A stretch of DNA of 8,724 nucleotides, from assembly GCA_044432945.1 (NCBI GenBank), contig JAWXUD010000047.1, positions 1 to 8,724 of the forward strand, read 5' to 3'. Within the stretch, counting starts at the first letter, position 1, and each line of letters starts with the position of its first letter. A model generated the notes under the pieces. It did no database searches and was not told where the DNA came from. It saw only the letters and a list, made by a program, of their open reading frames with translations. Source of the DNA: JAWXUD01 sp044432945. Lineage in GTDB: Bacteria > Cyanobacteriota > Vampirovibrionia > Gastranaerophilales > Gastranaerophilaceae. The translations under genes and the position numbers were made by a program. This document shows positions 1-6,469 of the stretch, piece by piece.

Positions 1-9
1 ATGTCGAGA

Positions 10-44
10 TTGTAGAAATTATGTTTGATTTCTTTATATAAAAT
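10..44 (+). promoter_or_regulatory. Weak candidate promoter inside the inverted repeat
   Basis: TTGTAG (10-15) could be a -35 element, followed after 17-19 bp by the AT-rich run TTTATATAAAAT (33-44), which offers several TATAAT-like hexamers. None is a clean match at ideal spacing. Because it lies within the repeat, the same element exists on the minus strand at 4124-4090 ahead of the ATP-grasp gene. If it is active, both operons would be expressed whatever the orientation of the segment. If it is not, a promoter outside the repeat would decide which operon is read. Confidence 0.3.
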
Positions 45-49
45 CCGCA

Positions 50-81
50 CAGCGCTGATTCTTTCAAATGAATTTTCATTT
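50..81. promoter_or_regulatory. Two palindromes in the shared leader, possible operator or RNA hairpin
   Basis: CAGCGCTG (50-57) is a perfect 8-bp palindrome. AAATGAA (66-72) and TTCATTT (75-81) form a perfect 7-bp inverted repeat with a 2-bp centre. Both lie between the promoter-like stretch and the GGAGG site, where a repressor or an RNA fold could act. Both are duplicated in the right repeat copy (4053-4084). No known binding motif was recognised, and short palindromes are common in AT-rich DNA. Confidence 0.35.
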
Positions 82-100
82 AAATAACTTACTATTATTT

Positions 101-119
101 GGAGGATAAGTTTGTGAAT
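101..119 (+). promoter_or_regulatory. Ribosome binding site that fixes a GTG start
   Basis: GGAGG at 101-105 is followed by GTG at 114-116, a spacing of 8 nt. The frame is also open from TTG at 99, but that codon overlaps the GGAGG itself and cannot use it. The next ATG (123) is 17 nt from the site. GTG 114 is therefore the likely start. The same arrangement in the right repeat copy fixes GTG at 4020-4018 for the ATP-grasp gene. Confidence 0.85.
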
Positions 120-542
120 TTAATGCTAACACTTGTTCAAGATTTAACTACTATGGAGAAAATTCAAACTACATATTATGTTTTATCCCTGGTCTTAACT
201 ATGGCCTCTATTTTCTTGGTATGCAAGAAACTAGTTCCTAAAATTCAATGCGTTGCTTATTTTATAATGGATAATAATGTACGCAAATGCAAGCTAGTCT
301 TCAATAATGTTAGGCAAAGGACAATTATTTTATATCAAGCTCAAATCATTGTAAAAGGCGGAGAAAATGGATTAAAAACCCTTAATGAAACAACTATCAA
401 ACAAGATGATTCATGTAGTGCTTTGTTTAGCATTAATTCATACGACCCTTCATCTATAAAAAAAATTGTAGTTTATGATATTTTTTACAAAAAATATCCT
501 GTAAAATTCCAAAATTCATATAAAGTTGGAAAGAAAAAATGA
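114..542 (+). CDS. Small single-pass membrane protein of unknown function, partner of the NTPase
   Basis: A 142-residue protein that I do not recognise as a named family. A single hydrophobic segment at about residues 20-37 (centred on YYVLSLVLTMASIFLV) is followed by KK, suggesting an outside N-terminus and a cytoplasmic C-terminal domain of about 100 residues. That domain has alternating hydrophobic residues, as in beta strands, and ends in GKKK. The GTG start is set by the GGAGG 8 nt upstream. Its first two codons lie in the inverted repeat and the rest is unique sequence. The stop overlaps the NTPase start (ATGA, 539-542), so the two are almost certainly co-translated and probably act together. 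By inference it could be a membrane effector or an anchor for the NTPase; no catalytic motif is visible. Confidence 0.75.
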   Translation: MNLMLTLVQDLTTMEKIQTTYYVLSLVLTMASIFLVCKKLVPKIQCVAYFIMDNNVRKCKLVFNNVRQRTIILYQAQIIVKGGENGLKTLNETTIKQDDSCSALFSINSYDPSSIKKIVVYDIFYKKYPVKFQNSYKVGKKK

Positions 543-3037
543 TAGATAGAATTAATGAAAAAGAAGAATTTATAAAGAAACTATCTTTTGACAATGACTT
601 TAAAGATCATGTAATCATAATATATGGTGAGGATGGAAGTGGAAAATCGTATTTTGTTGAGCAAGTATTAACGAGTAATGATAATTTTATTGCCATAAAG
701 TTTGAATCATTAAAAAATGCGGACGAGAGAGATCTAGTTAATAAAATATTTAAAAGTGTTTTGCATAGCAACAAAAACTTTTATGATAATTTCATCATAA
801 AACATTATGATCTTGTAGATCCTGACGCTCTTGATGAAACAGTTGTAGATTCCAATAATACTATTGTCGATGAAGAAATTGATAAATATGCTTGCTTGCT
901 TTCTTCTCTTTTTGTAACGCAGAAGACATTAAAATACAATATTATTAATAGAAAGAAAAAATATTTAAAAATGCATCAATTAACGGAGCTCGAAATAAGT
1001 ATTGACTTTTTAGAGTTAATAAATAAAATATTCAAAAAACTTGAGAAAAAATTAATTGTTGTTTTTGACAATAATGGAACAATAGATAGGGATGACTGGA
1101 TTGCTATACAAAATATTATCAAAAAACTACCAAGCGTACTTTTCGTTATTGTTACAAATGAAATCACCGAATATATTCAAAGATATTCTAGCACAATACA
1201 AATTAATTCCTTTAACAATGAAAATAGTCCCTATTTGATTGAGCTTATAAGACAATCTAACTTTTTTGATTCTGAAAAGACAATCAACAATATTGCAAAT
1301 TTAGTTATTAATTCAACCAATGGTTCGCCTAGAGCATACGTAAATGTTTTAAATGAGCTGCGAAACTCTAATTATTCAGCCTTATCTGACAACGACAAAG
1401 AAATTCAATTTGCAAATATTTTAAACAAAGAAAATAATTTTGTTGATATGTTGTCAGCAAACGAAAAATTATTGTTAACTTGCATGACATTTATTGATAG
1501 GCCATTGAAAACTAATGAAATGGAAAGCTTAAAAGAAATTTTTAATTTAGATGCAAACAGTTTAACAAAACTTCAAGTATATTGCAAAATGGACGATTTT
1601 TACAATTATCAAATAAACAGTAGATATCTTTATCGGCTTAAGTCATATTTCATAAATAATGACGGTTTTTTTAGCATGACTGCAGTTCCCGAATGGATTG
1701 CAAGATGTAAAATTTGTTTCAAAGATGAGTTAATATCATGTATAGCTTTCTTACTAAAAAAAAGGCAAAATAACTATAGAAAATATGATGGAAGAATTTA
1801 TAATTATGCTTGTCAATTAATGAGCAACAATAAAACTAAAGCTATAGAATATCTATCAATATGCAAGCAATACATTGTTGAAAATATTGAGGCAAAAAAA
1901 ATAACTAAACTACTTCCTATTTTCTTTGAATTAGCATATTACGAAGAAGTTATTTATATAGGAAAACAAGTTGTCAATGATATCAGTTTATCCTTAAAGC
2001 AAAAATATGGAATTTTTAAATTAATTGCTTACTCAAGCACCTTCACTGACAATCACGACTCACTCGTATATTTTGACAAAGCGGAAGAGTTAGCACCATC
2101 GAGCACAGAAAAACACAAATTAAAAATTTCAAAACTTATGGCGAAATTAGAAAGTAGTAAATTTTCAAATTATGCTCCCATACAAGAAGAACTTAAATCA
2201 TTATTGGATGTGCTTGATGTCACAACAGTCGAAGGAATAGCACTTAGACGTAATGCTCTAGACTTTCTTGACACCGAAACTGCACTATCTACAATGATAA
2301 ATGCCACATCACAAGCCGAAGTAAGCGGTGAACATGAAGAACTTTGTAAGCTCAATCAGAATATAGGATTGCTTAAAATATGGCAACGTAAATTTGATGA
2401 AGCGCAAGATTATACAAATAAAGCCAAAGCATACTGCGAAAAAAATGGGTTAATGGAATTATCATATCCGCTTATTAATCTTGCTATTATAGAACTATAC
2501 AGGTACTTTAGTGGTGATAAAATCAACCTAGAGCATCTTAATAGGGCAAAAGACCATAATTCAAGAGCACTAGATTATGCAAAGTCATATTATTCTATTT
2601 CTATTTGTGAAATGAATTTATTCACTATAATAAATCAATTTTATAAACTTGGAGATGCTACACTGCTAAATAGAATTAATGCAATTCAACAAAAATGGTT
2701 AAATAAATTGTATTCAGAAAACAGGTCGGACCATACATCAAATTCTAAAGCGTATTTCAATTTAGTTTTAAACGCAATGCAAACAGAGCGTTACGAAGAT
2801 GCGGAAAATATAATGCGGAATAAACATTTTATTTCTGCAATACAAAAGAACAAATACAAAAACAAGTACAATAGAATTATTGATAAATTAGGCTTATCCA
2901 GCAAACTGAAATTAAAACTAATAGACAATATGTATTCATATGATGATTTTATATGTGCAGATTTTAAATTTGAAGCATGGCCTATCAGTTTAACTCACGA
3001 TAATATCTTTCAATCGATTCTTTCTAAAAAAGATTGA
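539..3037 (+). CDS. STAND/AAA-like P-loop NTPase with TPR-like C-terminal repeats
   Basis: An 832-residue soluble protein. The Walker A motif GEDGSGKS is at residues 30-37, right after a short N-terminal helix, as in STAND and ORC/AAA-type ATPases. The Walker B strand is LIVVFDN (172-178), where D177 is followed by Asn rather than the usual second acidic residue. A sensor-like strand ends in TN (206-207), and NGSPRA (261-266) resembles the GxP motif closing a STAND NTPase domain. From about residue 430 the protein is alpha-helical with TPR-like pairs, clearest around residues 600-690 and 745-765. Such architecture is typical of signal-sensing NTPases that oligomerise on ligand binding, many of them anti-phage. 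No effector domain is fused, so the upstream membrane protein, coupled by a 4-nt overlap, may be the output. Its 3' end overlaps the convergent ATP-grasp gene by 28 bp. The specific ligand and function are unknown. Confidence 0.85.
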   Translation: MIDRINEKEEFIKKLSFDNDFKDHVIIIYGEDGSGKSYFVEQVLTSNDNFIAIKFESLKNADERDLVNKIFKSVLHSNKNFYDNFIIKHYDLVDPDALDETVVDSNNTIVDEEIDKYACLLSSLFVTQKTLKYNIINRKKKYLKMHQLTELEISIDFLELINKIFKKLEKKLIVVFDNNGTIDRDDWIAIQNIIKKLPSVLFVIVTNEITEYIQRYSSTIQINSFNNENSPYLIELIRQSNFFDSEKTINNIANLVINSTNGSPRAYVNVLNELRNSNYSALSDNDKEIQFANILNKENNFVDMLSANEKLLLTCMTFIDRPLKTNEMESLKEIFNLDANSLTKLQVYCKMDDFYNYQINSRYLYRLKSYFINNDGFFSMTAVPEWIARCKICFKDELISCIAFLLKKRQNNYRKYDGRIYNYACQLMSNNKTKAIEYLSICKQYIVENIEAKKITKLLPIFFELAYYEEVIYIGKQVVNDISLSLKQKYGIFKLIAYSSTFTDNHDSLVYFDKAEELAPSSTEKHKLKISKLMAKLESSKFSNYAPIQEELKSLLDVLDVTTVEGIALRRNALDFLDTETALSTMINATSQAEVSGEHEELCKLNQNIGLLKIWQRKFDEAQDYTNKAKAYCEKNGLMELSYPLINLAIIELYRYFSGDKINLEHLNRAKDHNSRALDYAKSYYSISICEMNLFTIINQFYKLGDATLLNRINAIQQKWLNKLYSENRSDHTSNSKAYFNLVLNAMQTERYEDAENIMRNKHFISAIQKNKYKNKYNRIIDKLGLSSKLKLKLIDNMYSYDDFICADFKFEAWPISLTHDNIFQSILSKKD

Positions 3038-4020
3038 ATGATTAAATCGATAAAATCTTTATATTCCCAATTATATATTCTGCAAGCTTCGCCTGCATCG
3101 TATTCTTTTGCTATATTGGGAACAGTATTTGCTTCAATAAAAAAAACTTCGCCTTCATTAATCCTCAAGTCAAATCTTGCAATATCGCGCATTCTGAAAT
3201 GATTAAACAATCTTTCTGCTACTACTTTAACCTTTTCAACAATTTCTTCCGAAAGAAACTTGAGCGGATTAAAGTATGTTCTCGATGTATTATGTTTAAC
3301 TTCCCAATCCATTATTTCATCCGTGTATTTTGTTTTACCATTAATTGAAATTAATAAAGGAAAAACGTTTATTTTTTTTCCGTTACCAATAACAAATACG
3401 GTAATTTCTTCTCCTGCGATGTACTCTTCGACAACTAATTCATCAAATCTTGATATTAAGGAATTAAATTCAGTCTTTAGTGCGATGATATCCTGACAAA
3501 AATTTGTTTTGGCAATACCTGCTGAAGACCCTTCATTATTAGGCTTGATTATTACAGGAAAATTTAAATCAAAGATTATTTTATCAAAACAAGTGTTCTT
3601 ATACAAGAAGATGGATTTAGGAGTTTTAATAAACGGATCCGTTGATGCATAAACATTTGCTATATGCTTGTCACTGACTAGCAATATAGTTGATGGGTCG
3701 GACCCTAAATATTTATCATTTATCATTTCTAATAAGATCGGCGCCTGCGCTCTTCTATTTTTCTCTATTAATCCATCTGAAAAATTTAGAAATAGATCAT
3801 TTGAGGCATAATGTTTTCTGTTGTAGTAATTGACTAAATCATGAATTCCTCCAAAATGTTCACAGTTATAGCCTATTAAATTAATTGTGTTAACAATGGT
3901 AGCGATGTTTGATTGAGAGTAGTGGTCATTATTTTTTAATGATTTTATTCCATATTTCGATTCAATAGTTTCGTATGTATCGGCTATAACCAAAAACTTA
4001 TATGCAGATTGCTTATTCAC
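3010..4020 (-). CDS. D-Ala-D-Ala-ligase-like ATP-grasp enzyme
   Basis: A 336-residue ATP-grasp ligase, close to the usual length of D-alanine-D-alanine ligases. Visible signatures are NFSDGL with NRRAQAP-LLEM and YLGSD (about 79-107), matching the substrate-side N-domain; PVIIKP with K159; the glycine loop EGSSAGI (163-169); VVEEYIAGEE (196-205) for nucleotide binding; and RFDLR (282-286) with FIEANTVPNI (294-303), giving metal ligands D284, E296 and N298. It should use ATP to form an acyl phosphate and join it to an amine. The omega-loop region reads MDWEVKHN where classical ligases have a DYxAKY-like stretch, so the substrate may not be D-Ala. The GTG start is fixed by GGAGG in the repeat; a frame extending to TTG 4035 overlaps the binding site. 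It stands alone in its unit, so a specialised role rather than housekeeping cell-wall synthesis is inferred. Confidence 0.88.
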   Translation of the reverse strand: MNKQSAYKFLVIADTYETIESKYGIKSLKNNDHYSQSNIATIVNTINLIGYNCEHFGGIHDLVNYYNRKHYASNDLFLNFSDGLIEKNRRAQAPILLEMINDKYLGSDPSTILLVSDKHIANVYASTDPFIKTPKSIFLYKNTCFDKIIFDLNFPVIIKPNNEGSSAGIAKTNFCQDIIALKTEFNSLISRFDELVVEEYIAGEEITVFVIGNGKKINVFPLLISINGKTKYTDEIMDWEVKHNTSRTYFNPLKFLSEEIVEKVKVVAERLFNHFRMRDIARFDLRINEGEVFFIEANTVPNIAKEYDAGEACRIYNWEYKDFIDLIIQSFLERID

Positions 4021-4133
4021 AAACTTATCCTCCAAATAATAGTAAGTTATTTAAATGAAAATTCATTTGAAAGAATCAGCGCTGTGCGGATTTTATATAA
4101 AGAAATCAAACATAATTTCTACAATCTCGACAT
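4015..4133 (-). repeat. Right copy of the perfect 119-bp inverted repeat carrying a gene leader
   Basis: This is the exact inverted counterpart of 1-119. On the minus strand it supplies the leader, the GGAGG site and the GTG-AAT start of the ATP-grasp gene. It thus has the same relation to that gene as the left copy has to the membrane-protein/NTPase operon. The two copies enclose 3,895 bp holding the convergent operons. The outer flank here (4134 onward) is an AT-rich non-coding region; the left copy's outer flank is outside the window. Confidence 0.95.
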
Positions 4134-4182
4134 ATATAAAATAACTAGGTGAGGCAAATTAGAAAAAATTTTAAAATATTTT

Positions 4183-4217
4183 TAAAGGATAAATATTGTG
4201 CTTATCCTTTATTTTTT
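4183..4217 (+). terminator. Terminator-like hairpin with T-run
   Basis: TAAAGGATAA (4183-4192) and TTATCCTTTA (4202-4211) are perfect 10-bp arms around a 9-nt loop, followed on the plus strand by six T (4212-4217). The stem has only two G-C pairs, so it would be a weak intrinsic terminator. No rightward gene is visible immediately upstream, which makes its role unclear. It may insulate the cassette, or be a remnant. Confidence 0.4.
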
Positions 4218-4258
4218 GAGGTAAATGCTTTATAATAGCTGTTAAAATATTTTGTGTC

Positions 4259-4287
4259 TTGAAAAAGTTTAAGTTGTGTGGTAAAAT
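4259..4287 (+). promoter_or_regulatory. Candidate rightward sigma-A-type promoter in the intergenic region
   Basis: TTGAAA (4259-4264), a 17-bp spacer and TAAAAT (4282-4287) closely match the TTGACA/TATAAT consensus. A transcript from here would run through the hairpins and the short open frame at about 4500-4690, then antisense into the 3' end of the gajB-like gene unless terminated. Confidence 0.45.
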
Positions 4288-4301
4288 CAAGGGGTGAAAT
4301 A

Positions 4302-4425
4302 TCCTATTATAGTGAGGTGTATTTTTATTTGATAAAGCAGTTGGTAAAATTATAGAAAAAATTTTATAATTTTAACCCGTAAAGCCTATCAAAAATGTCC
4401 GTATATAGTAAGGGTGTTTTTGTTT
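4302..4425 (+). promoter_or_regulatory. Possible tandem attenuator-like leader elements
   Basis: Two segments about 100 bp apart share a layout: CTAT pairing with ATAG, then a GG-rich step and a T-rich run. They lie at 4304-4328 (short loop) and 4386-4425 (long loop, with an added ACCC/GGGT pairing at 4375-4378 and 4412-4415). Between them TAAAATTATA (4345-4354) and TATAATTTTA (4365-4374) form a perfect 10-bp inverted repeat. They follow the candidate promoter at 4259-4287, as expected of a transcribed leader. The stems are short and AT-rich, so this is tentative. Confidence 0.25.
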
Positions 4426-4499
4426 AGTGCAGATCCCCTTAATGACAAGCAGAAGAGTAGCTTGTTAGGAATGACTTCAAGGGAATATATGTTCTTTAA

Positions 4500-4703
4500 A
4501 AACAAGATAATCTATTGCAGAATAGCATAGCAGTATTTTTCAACAACAGCCCAAATACGACCAAAGAGATAATTTTAAAAGAAAAAGCAGACAAAACACT
4601 GCCTACAATAAAAAACACGCCGAACGAGCAGAACGACGTGCGTTTGGCGGAGAGCATTGTGCAATATAAGAATGTGAGGGTGGTAAAATTTCAACAAAGA
4701 ATT
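4500..4703 (+). pseudogene. Possible remnant of a small gene, truncated at the Gabija boundary
   Basis: An open frame begins after the stop at 4497-4499 and runs through the intergenic region; formally it ends at 4736 inside the gajB-like gene. Its central peptide, including NNSPNTTKEIILKEKAD and later LPTIKNTPNEQNDVRLAE, looks protein-like and its DNA is locally richer in G+C than the surroundings. It has no ATG. The only start-like codon is TTG at 4515, without a clear ribosome binding site. Its last codons read antisense across the gajB 3' end, as if the natural C-terminus had been replaced at about 4690-4703. I do not recognise the family. It may equally be a chance open frame. Confidence 0.3.
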
Positions 4704-6458
4704 TTATTGTTTATTCAATTCCACATAATTCCATAAAGTTGTGGGGAACCTTGTATTTAAAATATTCATATCTTTTGGTTTTGCAATCGCTACAGCAAGA
4801 TATTTTTTAGGTCTTGTCATGGCAACATAAGCAGCTCGATTATGTTCATTTTTTAAATCCCCATTAGATATTAATTTCTGCGTTATGGTTGTTCCTGTTA
4901 AACTGGGAGCGAAAAGCATAACCGCCTCATATGTTTCACCTTTTACTCCATGAATAGAAGAAATAGTTATATTGTTTTTTTGTTTTTTTTCAAAATATTC
5001 TTTTAATGAAATGCTTTGAAAAGTTGGATTTTTCTTATCTTTAGTTTTAATTTTTAGCACATCAGAAAAGGTGTGACCTGCCCTTATTGGCAGCGGTAGA
5101 TCAATATCTTTAAATAAGTTTTTAATTTCTTTTAACCAATTACACAACGTCAAATCAGCATCAGGTAAAGAACAAACAATACCAAGACATAAATCTTTCC
5201 AAATGTCAATAGAAATTTTTGTATTTATGGTGCATTCAATGTCTTGATCTACACTATGTAGTTCATCTATTAATAGCAAAAATAGGCAATCCCAGCATAA
5301 GTTATAAGCGTTTTTCTTCGAACCATACTTCCACTCATAGGTAGCTTGTGCCAACAATTTAATTTCATTACTTTTCCATAATCCTGTGATGTCCGTATTT
5401 TGATGTATTCTGCTTCTTGTTAAAACAGCGACATTATTATATGTTTCAGTAATATTTAATGCCTTACAGCGCTGCAGAAAATATTTTATAGCATCTTCCT
5501 TTGTAACCTCTTTATCTGCTTTTGCATCTATAAGCATTAATTCCGGTTTTTGTGTGAAGTTCTTGTCCTCACCAACTGCCGAGTTTGCTCCACAGTCTTT
5601 GCATAAATCTGAAAATTTTGCTGTTGCATTACATATCATTTGAGAACTTCGTCTGTTTTCTTTAAAATATAAAGTTTGCCAATTTTCATGGGATATTTTT
5701 GCCATAAATTCAGAAGTGTTTGCGTTTCTCCATTCATAAATAGATTGATCGGGGTCACCAACAATGCCGATTGTTTTTAAACCATTTTTTTCTAATAAAT
5801 CAAAAATCGCCATTTGTTCTTTAGAAGTATCTTGTGCTTCATCTATTAATATTATAGGGAATCTTTCGACAATTGCATTTGCAATAGTTGGGTGCTCTCT
5901 TAATAACTTATAACACATATATGGGACATCGTTTTGAAAAAAAACTCCTTTTTTGTATAACATTTTCTTATACTCATCACAGCGTCTTGGTTCATTACAA
6001 GAAACTATTTTATTATTTTCATAAGTGGAACCATCTAAACTCCATCTAAAGTTGTTGATTTTCGATGGGCAACCCTTTTTATGACATGTATTATTCCAAC
6101 GAAAAGTACTTTCAACATTTTCATGAGTAAGAAATGGCTTTTTATGTTGGTCTGTCAAAAGATATGCAAATCTAGTAAAAATAAATTGATTTAAAAAGCT
6201 ATCAATCGTTCCAATAAAATGCGGATAACTTGCTCTTTGGCTAAAATCAGAAATATTCGTAACTTGTTGAATGATTTCATCCTTTGCTACGTTTGTAAAG
6301 GTCAAAGTTGCTATGCCTTTGTGAGGTTCCTCCCAATTTTTTATGTGCTTAACTATTTTGTGTGCAATAGCAAAAGTTTTGCCACTGCCAGGGCAAGCAC
6401 ACAATACTATTTTTCCTTCTGCATCAATAAAAATTTGTTGTTCTTTGGATGGATTCAT
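4704..6458 (-). CDS. gajB: UvrD/PcrA-like helicase, GajB-like subunit of Gabija defence
   Basis: A 584-residue superfamily 1A helicase with the motifs in order: Q-like SKEQQ (4-8), Walker A ACPGSGKT (21-28), Ia TLTFTN (51-56), Ib-type IGTIDSF (82-88), II IDEAQD (205-210), III GDPDQSIYEW (234-243), IV ENRRSSQMI (267-275), V SSIHGVKGETYE (500-511) and VI YVAMTRPKKYLAVA (544-557). In Gabija, GajB is thought to sense nucleic-acid and nucleotide changes and to work with the GajA nuclease. The ATG at 6458 is chosen because GAGGTG, overlapping the gajA stop, lies just upstream; the frame also extends to TTG 6470, which overlaps that site. The gap to gajA is 8 nt, implying coupled translation. Cysteines C125, C130, C154 and C160 may form a metal site. 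It is longer than the roughly 490 residues of the studied GajB. A generic UvrD-like helicase is the alternative, but the partner argues for Gabija. Confidence 0.88.
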   Translation of the reverse strand: MNPSKEQQIFIDAEGKIVLCACPGSGKTFAIAHKIVKHIKNWEEPHKGIATLTFTNVAKDEIIQQVTNISDFSQRASYPHFIGTIDSFLNQFIFTRFAYLLTDQHKKPFLTHENVESTFRWNNTCHKKGCPSKINNFRWSLDGSTYENNKIVSCNEPRRCDEYKKMLYKKGVFFQNDVPYMCYKLLREHPTIANAIVERFPIILIDEAQDTSKEQMAIFDLLEKNGLKTIGIVGDPDQSIYEWRNANTSEFMAKISHENWQTLYFKENRRSSQMICNATAKFSDLCKDCGANSAVGEDKNFTQKPELMLIDAKADKEVTKEDAIKYFLQRCKALNITETYNNVAVLTRSRIHQNTDITGLWKSNEIKLLAQATYEWKYGSKKNAYNLCWDCLFLLLIDELHSVDQDIECTINTKISIDIWKDLCLGIVCSLPDADLTLCNWLKEIKNLFKDIDLPLPIRAGHTFSDVLKIKTKDKKNPTFQSISLKEYFEKKQKNNITISSIHGVKGETYEAVMLFAPSLTGTTITQKLISNGDLKNEHNRAAYVAMTRPKKYLAVAIAKPKDMNILNTRFPTTLWNYVELNKQ

Positions 6459-6469
6459 TATACACCTCA
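6459..6469 (-). promoter_or_regulatory. Overlapping gajA stop and gajB ribosome binding site
   Basis: Read on the minus strand, TGAGGTG contains both the gajA stop TGA (6469-6467) and the GAGGTG Shine-Dalgarno sequence for the ATG at 6458. Terminating ribosomes are thus placed directly at the gajB start, which should keep the two subunits in proportion. It also shows that gajB starts at this ATG and not at the upstream in-frame TTG. Confidence 0.8.

Larger units (their letters stand above)
1..119 (+). repeat. Left copy of a perfect 119-bp inverted repeat carrying a gene leader
   Basis: Every base from 1 to 119 matches the reverse complement of 4133-4015; identity stops at base 120 (T here, A in the other copy). 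The repeat contains an AT-rich promoter-like stretch (33-44), the palindrome CAGCGCTG (50-57), a 7-bp-arm inverted repeat AAATGAA-tt-TTCATTT (66-81), the GGAGG site (101-105) and the GTG start with its second codon (114-119). It therefore supplies the translation start of the membrane-protein/NTPase operon. The match reaches the first base of the window, so the repeat may be longer. No mismatch was found, which implies recent duplication, ongoing recombination or gene conversion, or an assembly effect. Confidence 0.95.
4134..4703. other. Hairpin-rich 570-bp intergenic region between cassette and Gabija operon
   Basis: No convincing protein gene was found. The stretch holds hairpins at 4183-4211, 4345-4374 and 4445-4465, a plausible rightward promoter at 4259-4287, three copies of TGGTAAAAT (4279-4287, 4342-4350, 4681-4689) and two related segments sharing ATAGTRAGG followed by a T-rich run (near 4308-4330 and 4405-4425). 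CCCCTT at 4435-4440 can pair with AAGGGG at 4289-4294, or its last five bases can pair with AAGGG at 4479-4483. This resembles a regulated 5' leader or a decayed mobile-element end. No integrase or transposase and no clean target duplication was seen. Confidence 0.6.

Noticed and set aside
99..116. TTG at 99 (and its twin at 4035 on the minus strand) as start codon of the membrane protein and ATP-grasp genes
   Set aside because: The codon overlaps the GGAGG site (TTGGAGG) and has no binding site of its own. GTG 114 and GTG 4020 are ideally spaced. The shared extra residues come only from the repeat.
976..1167. Minus-strand open frame inside the NTPase gene
   Set aside because: It is a shadow of the coding strand with no binding site and an implausible low-complexity product. 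The same applies to frames at 2170-2355, 3260-3496, 6219-6479, 7038-7331 and 7896-8156.
4134..4160. Minus-strand promoter reading into the right repeat (TTGCCT with a TATATG box)
   Set aside because: The spacing is about 15 bp and both hexamers are poor. It would matter for a switch model, but the sequence does not support it.
4684..4706. TAAAATT/AATTTTA hairpin as the terminator of the Gabija operon
   Set aside because: The stem is 7 bp of A-T pairs only and no T-run follows on the minus strand, so it is too weak to call.
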